A stretch of DNA of 64,000 bases from Laburnicola sp. R22_1 (GCA_014281115.1 JACONQ010000006.1:2790001-2854000), one strand, 5' to 3'; shown: positions 1 to 13,499, numbered from the stretch's first letter. Numbers and translations are program-made. The notes: generated by a model from the sequence alone, not told the origin.

Positions 1-763
1 ACTTACTCTATATAACTACTATCTTTAAAGCAACTAGCTATTAATTAGAAATTTAATATTAGGTAGTAATTGCTCTTATAAGCTACGTAGGAGTATATAA
101 CTACTAGTCTAGACTTTTACTTTATAAAAATAACTATATTCTAGTTCTTACTAATAGTTATAAGCATCTTATACCTAAACTAATATAGAGCAATTTATAT
201 TATAAGGCTTATCTCGCCTTTAATTCTAGACTCCTACTTAAGAAGATATGTATTCTTTTTAATATAGCAATCTAACTCTATAGTAGCTATCTACTTACTA
301 TATAGGTTCTTAGTATAGACTATATAGTTTTTAATATTAAGTGGCGTCTAACTATTATACCTAGCTGCGTTGTTTATATCTTCTAGATAGGGGCGTAACA
401 CTATATATCTAGTAACAATAGCGTTTTTAAGACGAGGGATAGATATAGTAACTAATCTTAAGGTCTTAACTAGTAATTAAATATTTGCAAGAATAGAAAG
501 ATAGTATAAAGAGATAATCTATATTTAGTTGCGTATTTTATTCTATATAGGTAGTAGCTACGTATTATATTATTATTAACTATAGTGTCTAGTACATCTC
601 ATAATTAACTACCTCTAGTATAAGGGGCCGATTTGTACGTGCTAATAAATAGTTTCTAATTTATCTTACTACTTTACCTTTTTTAATACGTTTTTAGTAC
701 ACCTGTAGCTTTCTCTTATAGCGTTATACTATATACTAAAAGGTCTGCGCTATTTCTCTTCTT
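1..763 (-). repeat. R1 repeat, partial copy cut by window start
   Basis: This is a minus-strand copy of the 1.23-kb unknown repeat R1. Read in reverse complement it matches the first part of the plus copies at 4271-5010, 9580-10340 and 14537-15290. The R1 5' end (TAGAAAGAGAAAT then AGACCTTTTAGTATAT) lies near 763. The R1 3' part is outside the window. It is heavily mutated to TpA. Confidence 0.8.
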
Positions 764-1324
764 AATACTATAAGACCTAAAGAATAGGCACCTAGTTCTA
801 TATTAAATAGCTAGGATAGCTAAAGACTAATATAATCTAGAAAGATAAAGAGAACTTAGATAACTATAAAAGAAGTATCTAGAAATACTAGAAATCTCTA
901 AGAGATATATCCTAGAGTACTATTAGCTCTTCTAAGGGTAGACACTAAAGCGGGCCTAAGAAAACATAACTACTATATTACTTACTATATTAATAAGTAT
1001 AGACCTAAAGTTTACACTCTTATAGAGTGTAAAAAGAAAAAAAGAGGCAATATAATATTACTATATAGTTCTACTCCTAGAAATATACTAGTTTTACTAT
1101 ATAGACTAGTAGACAAAAAAATAGACTTATAAAGATCTACCACTAGTGTAATTTACTATAATTTACTACAAATTACACTAATAGATTCTTAATACTAACT
1201 CTTAGGAATCTATAGTACCTAAGGCATATATATTATATTAAAGTTTAATTTTATAAAATTATAGTAGTATAGAATATATAAGTATAAAGAAATAAAGTCT
1301 ATTCTAAGCTACTTAATTAGCTTT

Positions 1325-1358
<34 letters not shown>

Positions 1359-3956
1359 GTTTAGGTTAATAAACTAGATAGATAATCTAGAAAGCTAATA
1401 TCTACTATCTTACTAATAATAAACTAAGTACTTTCTATAAAAGACTAGAAAGAATAAAGCAGATTATTCTACTTAGTGTACTTCTTAGTATTTACTATCT
1501 TAGTATTAGGCTAAATATTAGAGGGCTAGTAATATAGTTTCTTAGAAACTAGGGTCTATATTTAAGAAACCATTACTAGAAAGGCTATAGAACTAAGAGT
1601 TACCTTAACTAGAAAACCTAACCTAGACCTATTAGGCACGTTAGTGCTATAATAATACTAATAATAATTATAATAGTGTATTAAAGACTTAGAATCACAG
1701 AACTATTTTTTAAGAATCTTGTTTATAATAATATTTACTAGATACTTTTCTTCTTAAGTACCTAAACTAAGCTATTATAATTAGTAATAGAATTGGGGCA
1801 AGGACCTTAACCTACCTAATAACGGTACATATTATACTTATAGAAGACTTAAGAAGCAGCCTTATATACTATAGTGTTACCTTTATAAATACTCTTCTTA
1901 ATAAGACGCTTTAGCTTAGAGTTATAAAAGAATATAAAATATTATAGTAGTTAAGTATAGTTAAAGGCGCACTTAAACCACTTATAAATAGCATTATTAG
2001 CTAAATTATTAAAGATCTAGTTAAATATAGACAAACTATTCGCCTTATATTTTAAATTCATATAGTAGTTAGTAAAATTAGCAAGGTATACTATAATATT
2101 AGTAGTATAATAAAAGTGTGCTAATAACTAAAATCTTATATTAGCTATATAAGAAACTAGCTTAGAAAGATACTAAAATAGTATTAAAGAAGCATCTACT
2201 AGAATATACTTTCTAGATTTTAAAAATATATAATAGTTATAAACTATAAAGTTACTTTTTAAATACTTATAGAAAGATTCTTATAAAATCTTTATAAAGC
2301 TCTCTATAGTACTATTAGAATTCTTATAGAACTTTATTGTTAAGCTACTAATATAAAGTCTACACTACTTATAGTAAAGCTTAGGCTAAGACTTTATACT
2401 ACTAGTAAGAATATAAATATACTAAGGCAAAGGCCTATTAAAAGTAGCCTTAAAGGTAGGCAAGTAAGAGGAAAAAGTAGTCTAAGAAGAGGTTATAATA
2501 AGGCAGGATTGTTAAAGTTATAGAGAAAGTTTAGTACCCTAAAAAATAGAATCTAGATTAAAAGACACTCTTTTATATATAAACTAGAAGTCTAGAAAAT
2601 TCTACCTATAGTAAGCTCTATAACTTACTACTTTACCCTTAACCTCTTACTAATTAGAGCCTTAATACCCTTAATTATTACTATAATTAGTTTATTATCT
2701 ACTATAGAGCCTTAGCGTAAACTATAATATTACGTAAAGAATTATCCTTACTAATTCTAATTAGCCCTCTTAGAGACCTTAATAGCCCACTATTAGTTAT
2801 TTTTGCTAGCTATTACCTAAAGCGTAATATAGATATATAGCCTTACGTAATTGTCTAATTAGAATATATATAGTAATTAGGCAATAATTAGGCAGATAAT
2901 ATTAGTATACTAGTCTACAGATAAATAGATAAATAATAGTAAAGACTTTGTAATTAATTTAGAATAGTAAAAAATCTAAGTATTTTAGCTAACTAAGTAG
3001 CAAAACTTAAGCTTATAAGTATATAAGGCTATAAGTACTATAAATAAATACGCACTAGCTTAATATTAAATTATAACTAGTAAGTTTATAACTAGTAAAA
3101 TACTCTAAAAAGGTTACTACTATAAATAGTAGCTTTTTATAGTAAATAGTAAAAGATCGCTCTAAGAAGTAATTTCTAACTAATTATAAAGTGTAAAGGG
3201 TGTAAGAAATAGGTCTTTCTAATATAGTTTTTCTAATTATAAGTTTTTTCTAAAAAAAACCTATCCTCTAAAGGGCTATACTATATCTAGTATAGGACTA
3301 GTAAATACCTAAGAAGTGCCTAGAGTGGAAAATAACTATAGTAAAATTTTCTTCTACCTTAAAGGCTTAAGACGAGTCTTAATAAAAAGGAAAATAATTA
3401 TTAAGGACATTTACTACTAAACCTATATTAGAGATACTTTAGTAATTTTACAGATTATCCCTAGCTCTAACCTAGACTAGATTAGATAATATAGCTTATA
3501 GATACTTATATAGCTTCTTAAATACTTTGTAAGAATTTGTCTTAATATACTATTTTATCCTAATCTAAATTACCTACTACTTTAAGCCTTATAATAGTAG
3601 AGTTAGTAATAAACTTAGCTATAGGCAAATAAAAGATCTAGTTATCCTATTAATAGTTAATATAAACACGTATGTACTTTTTTAAAGTAGCGTTAGCAAC
3701 CTCTATCTATCTATCTATCTTAGGGTGCTAACTAGTTAATAAGTAGGGCTTTGTTTTAAGTCTCTTATAAAGGCGCTTCTAGAAGTATATTTTAAATTAT
3801 AAATTATAATTACTAATAATATCTTCTATAAAACCTTTCCCTTACTAGATATACTTAATAAAGGCCTCTAAGATAGCTTTAGTAGTAATCTTACTTATAG
3901 TAATAAACTTTTTCTTTTTACTAAGGTAGTTTATAATTACTATAATATTAGTATAT
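764..3956 (-). pseudogene. Ty3/gypsy element G1, 3' pol part (integrase), RIP-degraded
   Basis: This is the integrase end of a minus-strand Ty3/gypsy polyprotein. On the minus strand at about 3745-3690 the decayed frame reads LAPQDRQIDRG followed by a YFKKVHTCLY-like stretch (stops read as Gln). This corresponds to the conserved gypsy integrase motif HPQTDGQTER plus the following helix. The frame continues to about 3300 with many TAA/TAG stops. The rest of the same polyprotein lies at 5496-9511, on the other side of an R1 insertion. Below about 2400 no domain can be recognised, and no LTR for this element was found. The stretch also contains a (TA)n run and small hairpins near 1010-1035 and 1145-1180. 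Confidence 0.65.
1328..1355. repeat. (TA)n microsatellite
   Basis: About 14 uninterrupted TA units lie inside the degraded gypsy sequence. A similar shorter run lies at about 5632-5654. Confidence 0.9.
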
Positions 3957-5480
3957 TAGAAAGAGAAATATTATAGATGTCCGTATATCGTACGGGCAAG
4001 GGCACCTGAGGGTATTAAGGTTTCAATATTGCCGCACGATGGCATCACGTGGGGATCACGTGATGCCCGTGCGCCGCGGCCCGTGCGCCGTAGAATCTTC
4101 TCCTTTCTATCCGCACCCTCTCTAGAGACAAGCAATCAATACTAAGTCGTTCTATTATATTATTTCCTTTTCTCGTACAATCGCCCCGTATACTCTTCAC
4201 GCTTGCTAGTATAGAGGATTAGAATTCGATGTCTATACAGCTAGCTGTAGAGTACTCATTTAATAATAGACCTTTTAGTATATAGTATAACGCTATAAGG
4301 AAAAGCTATAGATGTGCTAAAAACGCATTAAAAAAAGTAAAGTAGTAAGATAAATTAGAAACTATTTGTTAGCACGTGAAAATTAGCCCCTTATACTAGA
4401 GGTAGTTAATTATAAAATATACTAGACACTAAAGTTAATAATAATATAATGCGCAACTACTACCTATATAGAATAAAATACGTAACTAAACATAGATTAC
4501 CTATTTATATAATCTTTCTATTCTTGCAAATATTTAATCGCTAGTTAAGATCTTAAGATTAGTTACTATATCTATTTATTACCCTAAAGACGCCATCGCC
4601 ACTAAATATACAATGTCGTGCCCCTACCTAGAAGATATAAATAACGCGACTAGGTATAATAGCTAAATACCACTTAATATTAAAAACCGCATAGTCTATA
4701 CTAAGGACCTATATAGCGAGTAAATGGCTGCCACAGAGTTAGATTGCTATATTAAGAAGAATACGCATCTTCTTAAGCAGAAGCCTAGGATTAAAGACGA
4801 AATAAGCCTTATAATATAGATTACCCTATACTAGTTTGGGTATAAGATGCTTATAACTATTAGTAAGAACTAAAACATAGTTATTTCTATAAAGTAAGAG
4901 TCTAGACTAGTGGCTATATACTACTATATAGCTTATAAAAGTAATTACTACCTAATATTAAATTTCTAATTAATAGCTAGTTACTTTAAAGATAGCAGTT
5001 ATATAGAGTAGGTGCTAGAGGTATAAATAATATATAAGTACGTAATTATATTATAAGAAATCTAGAAAAAAGAGCTAAAGTAGTGTTAGGGTCCTATTTA
5101 GTATTAGGAGTAAAAAGCGCGCGCAATTTATTATATATTACAGTAGTACTAAAGCGTATATCTAGAAGTTTCAAGTGGTTAATTATCTAGTAAGGCGGCG
5201 GCGAAAGGTTAAAAGGTAGGTGTCGATTATCTAGTAACACTGTAGGCGAGCGAGTAAGTTAGGATATTATTATTATAGAGTTAGTTATCTTAGAAGCTAG
5301 AAAAGACGTTAGAAAAACTTTAACGCACTTTAGTTCTAGGGCTTAGCGCTCACACATAATATTATGTAATATTACATTATATGGGCACTGGTAACGTAAT
5401 AGAAAAATATAGTAATTAAACGTAGTAGGGCTACTTAAAAATAAAATAAGTAGAGGCAGTTTATACTCTTGTCTAAAAAG
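3957..5480 (+). repeat. R1 repeat, complete copy, interrupted by a solo LTR
   Basis: This is a full-length R1 copy flanked by a 15-bp target duplication, ATAATATTAGTATAT, at 3942-3956 and 5481-5495. It sits inside the integrase region of gypsy G1. After removing the solo LTR and its extra 5-bp duplication, R1 is about 1231 bp, against 1230 bp for the copy at 14537. There are no terminal inverted repeats and no poly-A tail. A decayed plus-strand frame runs through about 4500-5150, with stops almost all TAA/TAG at positions that are Gln-compatible. I do not recognise the encoded protein. Read-through pieces include PLNIKNRIVYTK and ELDCYIKKNTHLLK. Confidence 0.8.
3978..4265 (+). repeat. Solo LTR of the L family, nearly unmutated
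   Basis: This is a 288-bp LTR that begins TGTCCGTATA and ends CATTTAATA. It is flanked by a perfect 5-bp target duplication ATAGA (3973-3977 and 4266-4270), so it is a bona fide insertion reduced to one LTR. It matches the L-family LTRs at 30171, 37231, 42881, 44433, 55611 and 61989, but it keeps GC-rich sequence that those copies have lost. It holds a palindrome, GGCATCACGTG / CACGTGATGCC (4041-4051 and 4057-4067), and a direct repeat of CCCGTGCGCCG just after it. It was inserted into R1 after R1 had already been mutated. Confidence 0.92.
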
Positions 5481-5495
5481 ATAATATTAGTATAT

Positions 5496-8400
5496 ATCTA
5501 TTATTTATACTAATAAGATAAGAAATTTTTAATAAAGTCTATTAAAATTAACTTCTAATAGTAGTTAGAAATAAAAAGTAGGTGTAATAAACTATATATA
5601 GTATCTTAATAGAACTTACTATATTAATAATATATATATATATATATATATATAGTAGGCAATAATATATATTATATATGGCTAGTAATACTATTATAAG
5701 CTTACTTAAGAATTCTTGTATAATTCTTTTTATTATGTAGTATATAGAGTTAGTCTTTAATATATAGTAACCTATTACTTAGGCGGCTACTAGCTACTTC
5801 TAATTTTAGGCCTTATTTTAATAGCTTCTCTAGTAGCTAGTAGACTTTACTCCTAATAGCTATAATAATATTCTATACTATTTTAGTCTTACTATAAGCT
5901 TTTTAGATACATTTAATTAAGTTAGCTATAACTTTAGTCTTTAGTATTAAAGTGGCAGCGTTAGATATAGCAAGCTTCTCGCTTATATAGTATATTATAG
6001 ATATAAGTTTAATAGCTAAGTTATAACTCTTATAAGTAAGTATATAAGCTACTATAATAGTATAGTATAACTTTTCATTTTTAAATATTTTAAGGCATAA
6101 TATTATCTATATTTAGTATTACTAGTAAATATCTTTATTACTGTTAAATAGATTACTAAAATAGTAAGTTAAGGTATTAGGCTTACTACTTTATATACTA
6201 AGGCAATATTAAATATAAAAGTTAAACTTAGCTAGAAATTTAGCCTAACGCACTTATTATTAGTTTAGGCGCTTATTAGTTATAAAGTACTATAATGCCT
6301 AATAATTAGTAATAATATTAATTGGGTCTAAGGTCTCTAATAGTTTAGATTACCATTTCTTAAAAGCTTATATAATAGCTAATAGTTCCTTATTATAAAT
6401 CTTATAATTATATTTAGTTAGATTTATCTTATATAATACGAACGCTATAGAGTAAAATACGCTATTTTTATTCTTTTATAATAGGACTATAGTAGTAATA
6501 AAGTCTAACGCGTTAGTTTCTAACTATATTTTCTTATCTAGGTTAAAGTGTATAAGAATAGGTATATTAGTAAAAGCTTTCTTAAGAACGTTAAATGTAA
6601 GGACTTTATATAACCCTAGTTTAATAGGCTAATTCTTTAGTACGTTACCTTTAGTTAGGTTTATTAAGCGTTAAGCTATTTTGCTACAACTAAGAATAAA
6701 TTATTAATAAAAGTTTATAAATTCTAAATAGGCTTATATATTCTTAAGCGTTTATAAAGGCTACTAGTTAAGTATAGCTTAAACATTTCCTAGGTCTATT
6801 CTAATGCCTTTAGTAGTAAGAATAATATCTAGGTACTTAATCTTCTTAACTTTAAATTAACACATATTAATATTAAGATATAGGCTAGCTTATTTAAGTT
6901 TCTTAATAATAGTTTATACGAATTAAATATACTCTTTATCTAACTTATTATACACTAGAATATTATCTAGATAGGTAGTATAGAAGTTATTAAGGTATTA
7001 ATAAAGAATCTTATTAATATACGTTTAAAAAGTACTAAGTATACTTATTAATTTAAATAGTATAATTATATTCTTAAAGGAAATATAATATGTAAAAAAA
7101 TCCTATTTTCTCTTTATTATCTTCCTTAACGCAAATATTATTAAAGCCTATAATAATATTAAAAAATAATATAAACTTTATCGTATTTATATATGCTAAG
7201 GTATTCTTTAGTAGTAGTAGGACATTATAATTACACTTTATAATAGTGTTAATTATATAGCATTAATATAAATGCGTAATCTACTCTCTAGTTTTTAATA
7301 ATAAGGATAGAAAATATGTACTAAAATATACTTATTCTTAAGAATTCTTTAGTAGTTATCTTATTAATATATTTCTTAACCGCTCTTTCCCTAGGATTAA
7401 TCTATAATATTACGTAATTTAGGACTGGCTATTTAACTAACTACTATGTCACGTAATTAATAATTTCTTTAATAATACTTTTTACTATAATAATAATTAT
7501 AATAATTATAATAATTATAATAGTAACTAACCTAACTATTTTATCTAACTTTCTCTTTATAGTAGATCTCTTCTTATAACTAGTAAGCTATATACTACTA
7601 TTTAGAATCTTGCTATTACCGTCTATCTTCTCTATACTCTTACTATTACTGCTTATTCTTACTCTTATTACTTATAGTCCCCTATCTTAATAACAGTCTA
7701 GATAATTACTATTGCTTTAATAAGCTTTTTATACTACTATTATGCCTCTAGCGTCTTATATATTATAATAAACTATTTCTCTCTTTTACTCTAGTTCTTA
7801 TCTTTATAGTCCTTATTACCTTTATTTTTAATTATAATTTTAAGCTTCTACAGTATAATCTTTGTGTTGTGCTATTATTATATTATAAAGGCTGCGTCTC
7901 TACTAATATCTAGGTACTAAAGAAGTGCCTTACACTTTAGTATCTAAAGGCATAAGACGTAGCAAATTAGCCTAAAGATATTACTAATAGAGTACTTAAA
8001 GATAAGCTTTAGAAGTCTCTTTAATAATCTTTCTAGTTGTATAAGGTTACTAAATCTCTAGGAATTATTCTTAACTTTGCCTTACTAGTTATCTATATCC
8101 TAACTAATTTTTTTTTGTAAACAAAGCTGCATCCCATAACTATACTATAGTAAAAAAATAAAATCTAGCTATAACCTTTTTTCTTTATACTAGCTCTTAG
8201 TAAAAAGTCTTAAATATAAGTAACTTAACTAAATTTAATAATAGCTATATTACTATAGGTATTAGATTTAGATGTAATATTAGATTACTAGAAAGTTATT
8301 ACGTTACTAGATATAATAGATAAATAGATAAAGATTTAGTATTCTAGGCATTTTTAATCTTAGTTAGAATTTCTATATAATAAAAATCTTAAATATTTCT

Positions 8401-9511
8401 TAACCGCTAGTAATTCTAAATATATAAGCCTTTATATGTGTAGGTAGGGCACCTTATTATATATTAAGTTAATAGCATAGTTAATGCCTAGTTAATAAGG
8501 TGTAGATTTATTAGCTTTCTTTAGGTTAAAGTACTTAATCTTATCTTGAAGCCAAGATAGTAATATGCTTAAAAGCTCTTTTTTAAATATAGTTTATTAA
8601 TAAGCTTCTATATAAACTTATTATAATTAGTCTAACTATAGACTACTAAGTTTATAACTATATAAAAAGTTTCTATACTATAATTGCCTTTTACTAGATT
8701 AAGTAGACGACTAAGTTATTTTTAATTATAAGGCTTAATCTAGGAAACTGCCCTAGGATTCTATACCGCTATTAGATAAGCTACCTTACTAGTAATTAGG
8801 CTAATATCTTCGCGAGTGGCTATTAGTTAAAATAAGCTAGTTAGTGCTTTACTATAATATATTATCTTTAGTAAGGCGCCTTTTAGGTAATAAATCTAGT
8901 AGTAGTATTAATTAAAAGTTATTATTTATTTATATATCCTAAGCTTAGAGTTATATGTAAATATCTAATCTATACTAAGCATAATATTAAAAACCTAATA
9001 TTAATTATAAAATATATTATAGTACTAGTATAAGTTCTATAGTGTATAGTTAAATCTACTACGTAGATAATCTTATTAATAACTTTACTACTTGCTAGAT
9101 ATAGTGTAATAGAATTATTAATATTATAGGGCTTAAGCTAATATTATTTTATAAAGTTAGAACTAATAAAGCTTATACTTACTCTAGTATTAGTTAATTA
9201 GTAAGCTCTAGTCTATTTATAGGCAGCCTAAAGTTTAGCTAAATAAAAGATTTATAATTACTTACCTTTATCTAGTTTTAGTTTAGCTTTTAGTATAGTA
9301 GTGAAGATCTACTATATACGCTAGAGCTTAAGGTTAAGCTCTATAAGTAACTCTAAGTCCTCTATCTTTTTACGTACTTTAGTTATATTCTATTATAGTT
9401 TACGCTATTATTACTTTTATGCGTAGTTTTACTTAGAAGCTAAGTAAAATATAAGTTATTATTCTAGCTATACTTTACGTCTTTCTTATCTAATAATTTA
9501 TACTTAGAGTA
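5496..9511 (-). pseudogene. Ty3/gypsy element G1, gag-pol 5' part with RT and RNase H, RIP-degraded
   Basis: This is the minus-strand gypsy polyprotein, broken by many TAA/TAG codons. Reading stops as Gln, the minus frame from about 7480 downwards shows reverse transcriptase. The catalytic box reads YLDNILVYNK near 6950-6980 (canonical YLDDILVYS, second Asp now Asn, a G-to-A change). This is followed by the RT connection (INLTKGNVLKNQPI) and RNase H (near 6640-6240: YNKELLAIIQAFKKW, then PINIITNYQALQYF and the LNQQQVRQ end). This RT then RNase H then integrase order, continuing at 3300-3950, is that of Ty3/gypsy. The upstream part (about 7600-9511) is presumably gag and protease but shows no clear motif. 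It ends where element X begins. Confidence 0.8.
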
Positions 9512-9579
9512 TGTGTAGCGTTAATTAAATCTACCTAGAAGTAGGACGACAAAGGCTTTTATCTTAAATAATATAATAT

Positions 9580-10809
9580 TAGAAAGAGAAATATCGTAGA
9601 CCTTTTAGTATATAGTACAACACTATAAGGGAAAGCTATAGGTGTGCTAAAAACGTATTAAAAAAGATAAAGTAGTAAGATAGGTTAGAGACTATTTATT
9701 AGCACGTGTAAATTAGCCCCTTATACTAGAGGTAGTTAATTATAAGATATACTAGGCACTAAAGTTAATAATAATATAATATGCGGCTACTACCTATATA
9801 GAATAAAATATATAACTAGATATAGATTGCCTATTTATATTACCTTTCTATCTTTATAAATATTTAATTGCTAGTTAAGATCTTAAGGTTAGTTACTATA
9901 TTAATTTCTTATCTTAAAAACGCTATTACTACTAGATATATAGTATTATATTCCTATCTAGAAGACGTAAATAACGCAGCTAGGTATAATAGCTAGACGC
10001 CGCTTAATATTAAAAACTATATAGTTTATACTAAAGACCTATATAGTGAGTAGATAGCTACTATAGAGTTAGATTACTATATTAAAGAGAACACGCATCT
10101 TCTTAAGTAGAAGCCTAAAATTAAAGGTAGAATAAGTTATATAATATAAATTGCCCTATACTAGTTTAGATGCAAGATGCTTATAACTATTAGTAAGAAC
10201 TAGAATATAGTTATTTTTATAAAGTAAGAGTCTAGGCTAGCGGCTATATACTACTATATAGCTTATAGAAGCAATTACTATCTAATATTAGATCTCTAAT
10301 TAATAGCTAGTTGCTTTAAAGATAGTAGTTATATAGAGTAGATACTAAAGGCGTAGATAATATATAAGTACGCAATTATATTATAAGAGATTTAGAAAAG
10401 AAAGCTAAAGTAGTATTAGGGTACTATTTAGTGTTAGGAGTAAAAGGCGCGCGTAATTTATTATATATTATAGTAGTACTAGAGTGTGCGACTAGGGGTT
10501 TTAAGTAGTTAATTATTTAGTAGGATGGTAGTAAAAGATTAAAAGGTAGGTGTTAATTATCTAGTAACGTAGTAGACGGGCAAGCAAGTTAGAGTATTAT
10601 TATTATAGGGTTAGTTATCTTAGAAGCTAGGGAAGATATTAGAAAAACTTTAATATGCTCTAGTTCTAGAGCTTAGCACTCGTATATAATATTATGTAAT
10701 ATTATATTATATAGACGCTAGTAACGCAATAGAAAAACATAGTAATTAAATATAGTAAGGCTACTTAAAAACCGAATAAGTGAAGGCAGTTTATACTTCT
10801 GCCTAAGAG
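9580..10809 (+). repeat. R1 repeat, complete copy within element X
   Basis: This is a 1.23-kb R1 copy with the same 5' (TAGAAAGAGAAATATCG) and 3' (CAGTTTATACTTCTGCCTAAGAGG) ends as the others. The target duplication is not legible here because the 3' side is a long A run. The long decayed plus frame shared by R1 copies is visible at about 9840-10450. Confidence 0.78.
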
Positions 10810-10970
10810 GAAAAAAAAAAAAAAAAGCAAAGCCTTCTACTTTGTAATTAAAAAGAGCGTAAAAAAGTTAATTATAAAAAAACCGTACTTAAACTGACTA
10901 AGCGAGTCTTAGTGTAAAAGCTTTTATAAGTAAAGTTTTTATAAAAAGATTACTTAAAACTTTAGTAATA

Positions 10971-12774
10971 TACCCGGCAAGCGCCTAATCCTACTAACTT
11001 TTTATAATATATTGCCTACTAATAATAATAGCTTAACTACCTATTACTTAATTGCTCTACAAAGAAGTAAATATTATTCTAGCTATTTTAGCTCTTAATT
11101 AAAACTAATTTTAAAGTAAATAGCACGCTACTATTATATACTAAGTCTCTTAAAGAATAATAAATTACTAACGCGCTAGAATTACTACGTAACGCAATTA
11201 TGAGCCTAATTTAAAAAAGCTTACTAAGCTAAAAGAGAAGATAATTACTAGGCATATACTTAATCTAGATTTATAAGAATTTCTACCCACTCTGGATGCT
11301 ATATAAGATATAGCGAATAAGGTGCTTACTAAGCGCGGCGCTAGCTAGGTAGGTAAGAAATAGTCTAGAAACTTTATTAAATAAACAGTTAGTCTTACTA
11401 TATAATTTAATTAACTATATAATTAATAGAAAGTTCTATATAAGAATTCTAAAGTAATTAGGGCTTAGTTTAATCTTATAGCGTGTATAAAAGCTACTTA
11501 TAGTATCTATAATAAGAATACCTATAATTTTAATAAGACTAGCTTTATAATAGGCAAGATATTATTTTAGCTTATTATTATAGGCTTAGAGAGACATAGC
11601 TAGGTAATTATAAGTAGGTTACTATAATCTAGGGTATTAATATTACTAGGTAGGCGATTCTACTCTTTATTATCTTTGCTAGCTAGTATTACCTCTTCAT
11701 CTAGTACTAAAAGGATAATATATCGCGCGATTAGGCTTTTATAGTTAGTAATAATAGCTAGACTACTAATAAGCTTTAAGTAGAGTAGCTAAAACACTTT
11801 ATTTAGTATATAGTAGAGCGTAGGGTAGGTGCACGCTAGATACTTATACTTAATAGCTATAAGAGCCATAACTTGCTTAAATTTTAAAAGCTCTATAAAA
11901 AGAATAATATTTGTACTTTTTATATACTACTATATTTGTTATACCTTCTATAGATACTTAATATTAGCTACTTCTTACTATTAAATCGCGCGTATAGACG
12001 CTAGATTAAGAGCCTAATATATAACTGTATTAACTATATTATAAAGCTAGAGTTTTTACTAGCCTTCTGCATAGCCTATAAGTAGTTAATTATAAAAGAG
12101 AATATCTACGTAAGCTTTTAAGACGCTGGCCTAGTTCTATATAATCTAAAGATAGTAATATTAAAGCTTAATATAAAGCTTTGTACCCTAATACTGCCTA
12201 CACTAAAGGTTACCCTATAGAAAGCTAAAACACTAAGTAACACGCATAAGCTAGGAACTTAATTAATATTAATTTGTAATTAGATTTAGAGGCATAAGAG
12301 CCTATTGTCTACTTCTATTATTAAGAGGCTTAATTAGCTTAAGAAAGGCTCTATAAGGGTAATATATAAGATAGTGTTAATACGCAATTAGATTAAGAGT
12401 CTTAAAAAGCGAATAAGGCTGCTATAACACATAAATAGCATAAAAAGAAGAGGATTTAACAATAAGAAATATTAATAAAGGCAGACGCAAAAGAGATTAT
12501 TACTTAAAAGGATATTAAGTAGTAGCTAGAGGGAGAAATATATTAAGACAAGGCGCAATTAAGTATAAGCCGCTAGACTTTAGCGCGCTATAGCTACTAT
12601 AGGGTGACTAGCTATAACTTATAAATATATAAAAAGATACTATAAATACTATTTAATCTATAATAGTAGTTCTATTCTATTCTATTATTATATTATTAAT
12701 ATATATCGCTATAAAGGCGTAAAAAGTTAGTAGGGTTAGGCGCTCGCTTATACTACGCGTTTGCTTATCGAATA
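10971..12774 (+). mobile_element. Fot1/pogo-type DNA transposon, RIPed copy A
   Basis: This is a 1.8-kb element with TA target duplications (10969-10970 and 12775-12776). The decayed plus-strand transposase frame (about 11050-12450) shows a CENP-B-type helix-turn-helix segment (LEEKIITRHILNLDL, then a DIANKVLTKRGAS-like stretch). It also shows the first catalytic block of the pogo-like DDE domain, YSIYNKNTYNFNKTSFIIGK, where family members have Asp and Glu in NFDETGF. Both acidic residues are now Asn and Lys, so the copy is dead. Stops are TAA/TAG. The 3' terminus carries an extra 17-bp subterminal repeat that the 5' terminus lacks. Confidence 0.85.
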
Positions 12775-12896
12775 TATTAGAGAAGGGATAAAACTTTAGC
12801 GCTACTATACTATAGTTATTCTTCCTTTTTCTTTACTATTCTAATTATCGTAAATAATATATGTTAGCATATTAATAGGTATATATAATTTCTTAT

Positions 12897-13111
12897 TAGA
12901 AAGAAAAATATTATAGACCTTTTAGCATATAGTATAACACTATAAGAAAAAGCTATAGGTGTACTAAAAATATATTAAAAAAAGATAAAGTAGAAAAATA
13001 GGTTAGACTAGAAACTATTTATTAGTACATGCAAACAAGCTCTTTATACTAATAAGGTAGTTAATTATAGTATACTATAGTCTAAAGATACTAAAGTTAA
13101 AGATAATAATA
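12897..13111 (+). repeat. R1 repeat, 5' fragment
   Basis: These are the first about 215 bp of R1 (TAGAAAGAAAAATATTATAGACC start). It is cut at a TA where the Tc1/mariner element begins. The sequence after that element does not resume R1, so this copy was truncated or rearranged. Confidence 0.75.
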
Positions 13112-13499
13112 TAGTAGGGTAACACAAAAAAAGTTCTCTCCTAAAAAGATACCTTTTTAAAAGTTACTAAGTGAGTTTTAATACTATGTAAATAAAAAGT
13201 ATACCGTTTTAAAGGGGACGTTTGGCAGATTTAGTATAGAAGGTTAGTAGGGGCTTAGTAATTAGCGCTAACTAGAGGTATCTTAGTAAAGTTAAGAAAA
13301 TATTTTCTTAAAACTTTAACCCTATATAACTTTTTTTCTACATAGATATAATTCTATAACTTATATAGATTATAGGGTAGTCTATATGGACTATATAACT
13401 CAATTTTCATTATAGGTTTATTTATAAAAATAATAATTATAAGGAAAAAGATAAAAATTAATTAAAATTAAATAATTAGATAGAACTAGTAAATAATAT

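Larger units (their letters stand above)
9512..12896 (+). mobile_element. Element X (unknown family), copy split by R1 and a Fot1 transposon
   Basis: The pieces 9512-9579, 10810-10970 and 12775-12896 read in order match the uninterrupted copy at 55931-56300. Both share the start TGTGT(A/G)(A/G)CGTTA, an ACCTAGA(A/G)GTAG block, AAAGGCTTTT(A/C)TCTTAAATAA, AATTAAAAAGAGCGTAAAAA, and CTTTACTATTCTAATTAT. The R1 copy inserted next to an A-rich run, which is now 17 A residues long (10811-10826 region). The Fot1 copy inserted at a TA. Beyond 12896 the element is cut by another R1 fragment and cannot be followed. I do not recognise a product. Confidence 0.6.

Noticed and set aside
3690..3730. (ATCT)n microsatellite as a regulatory repeat.
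   Set aside because: It coincides with the decayed integrase motif codons (QTDRQTDR region on the minus strand), so it is coding in origin.
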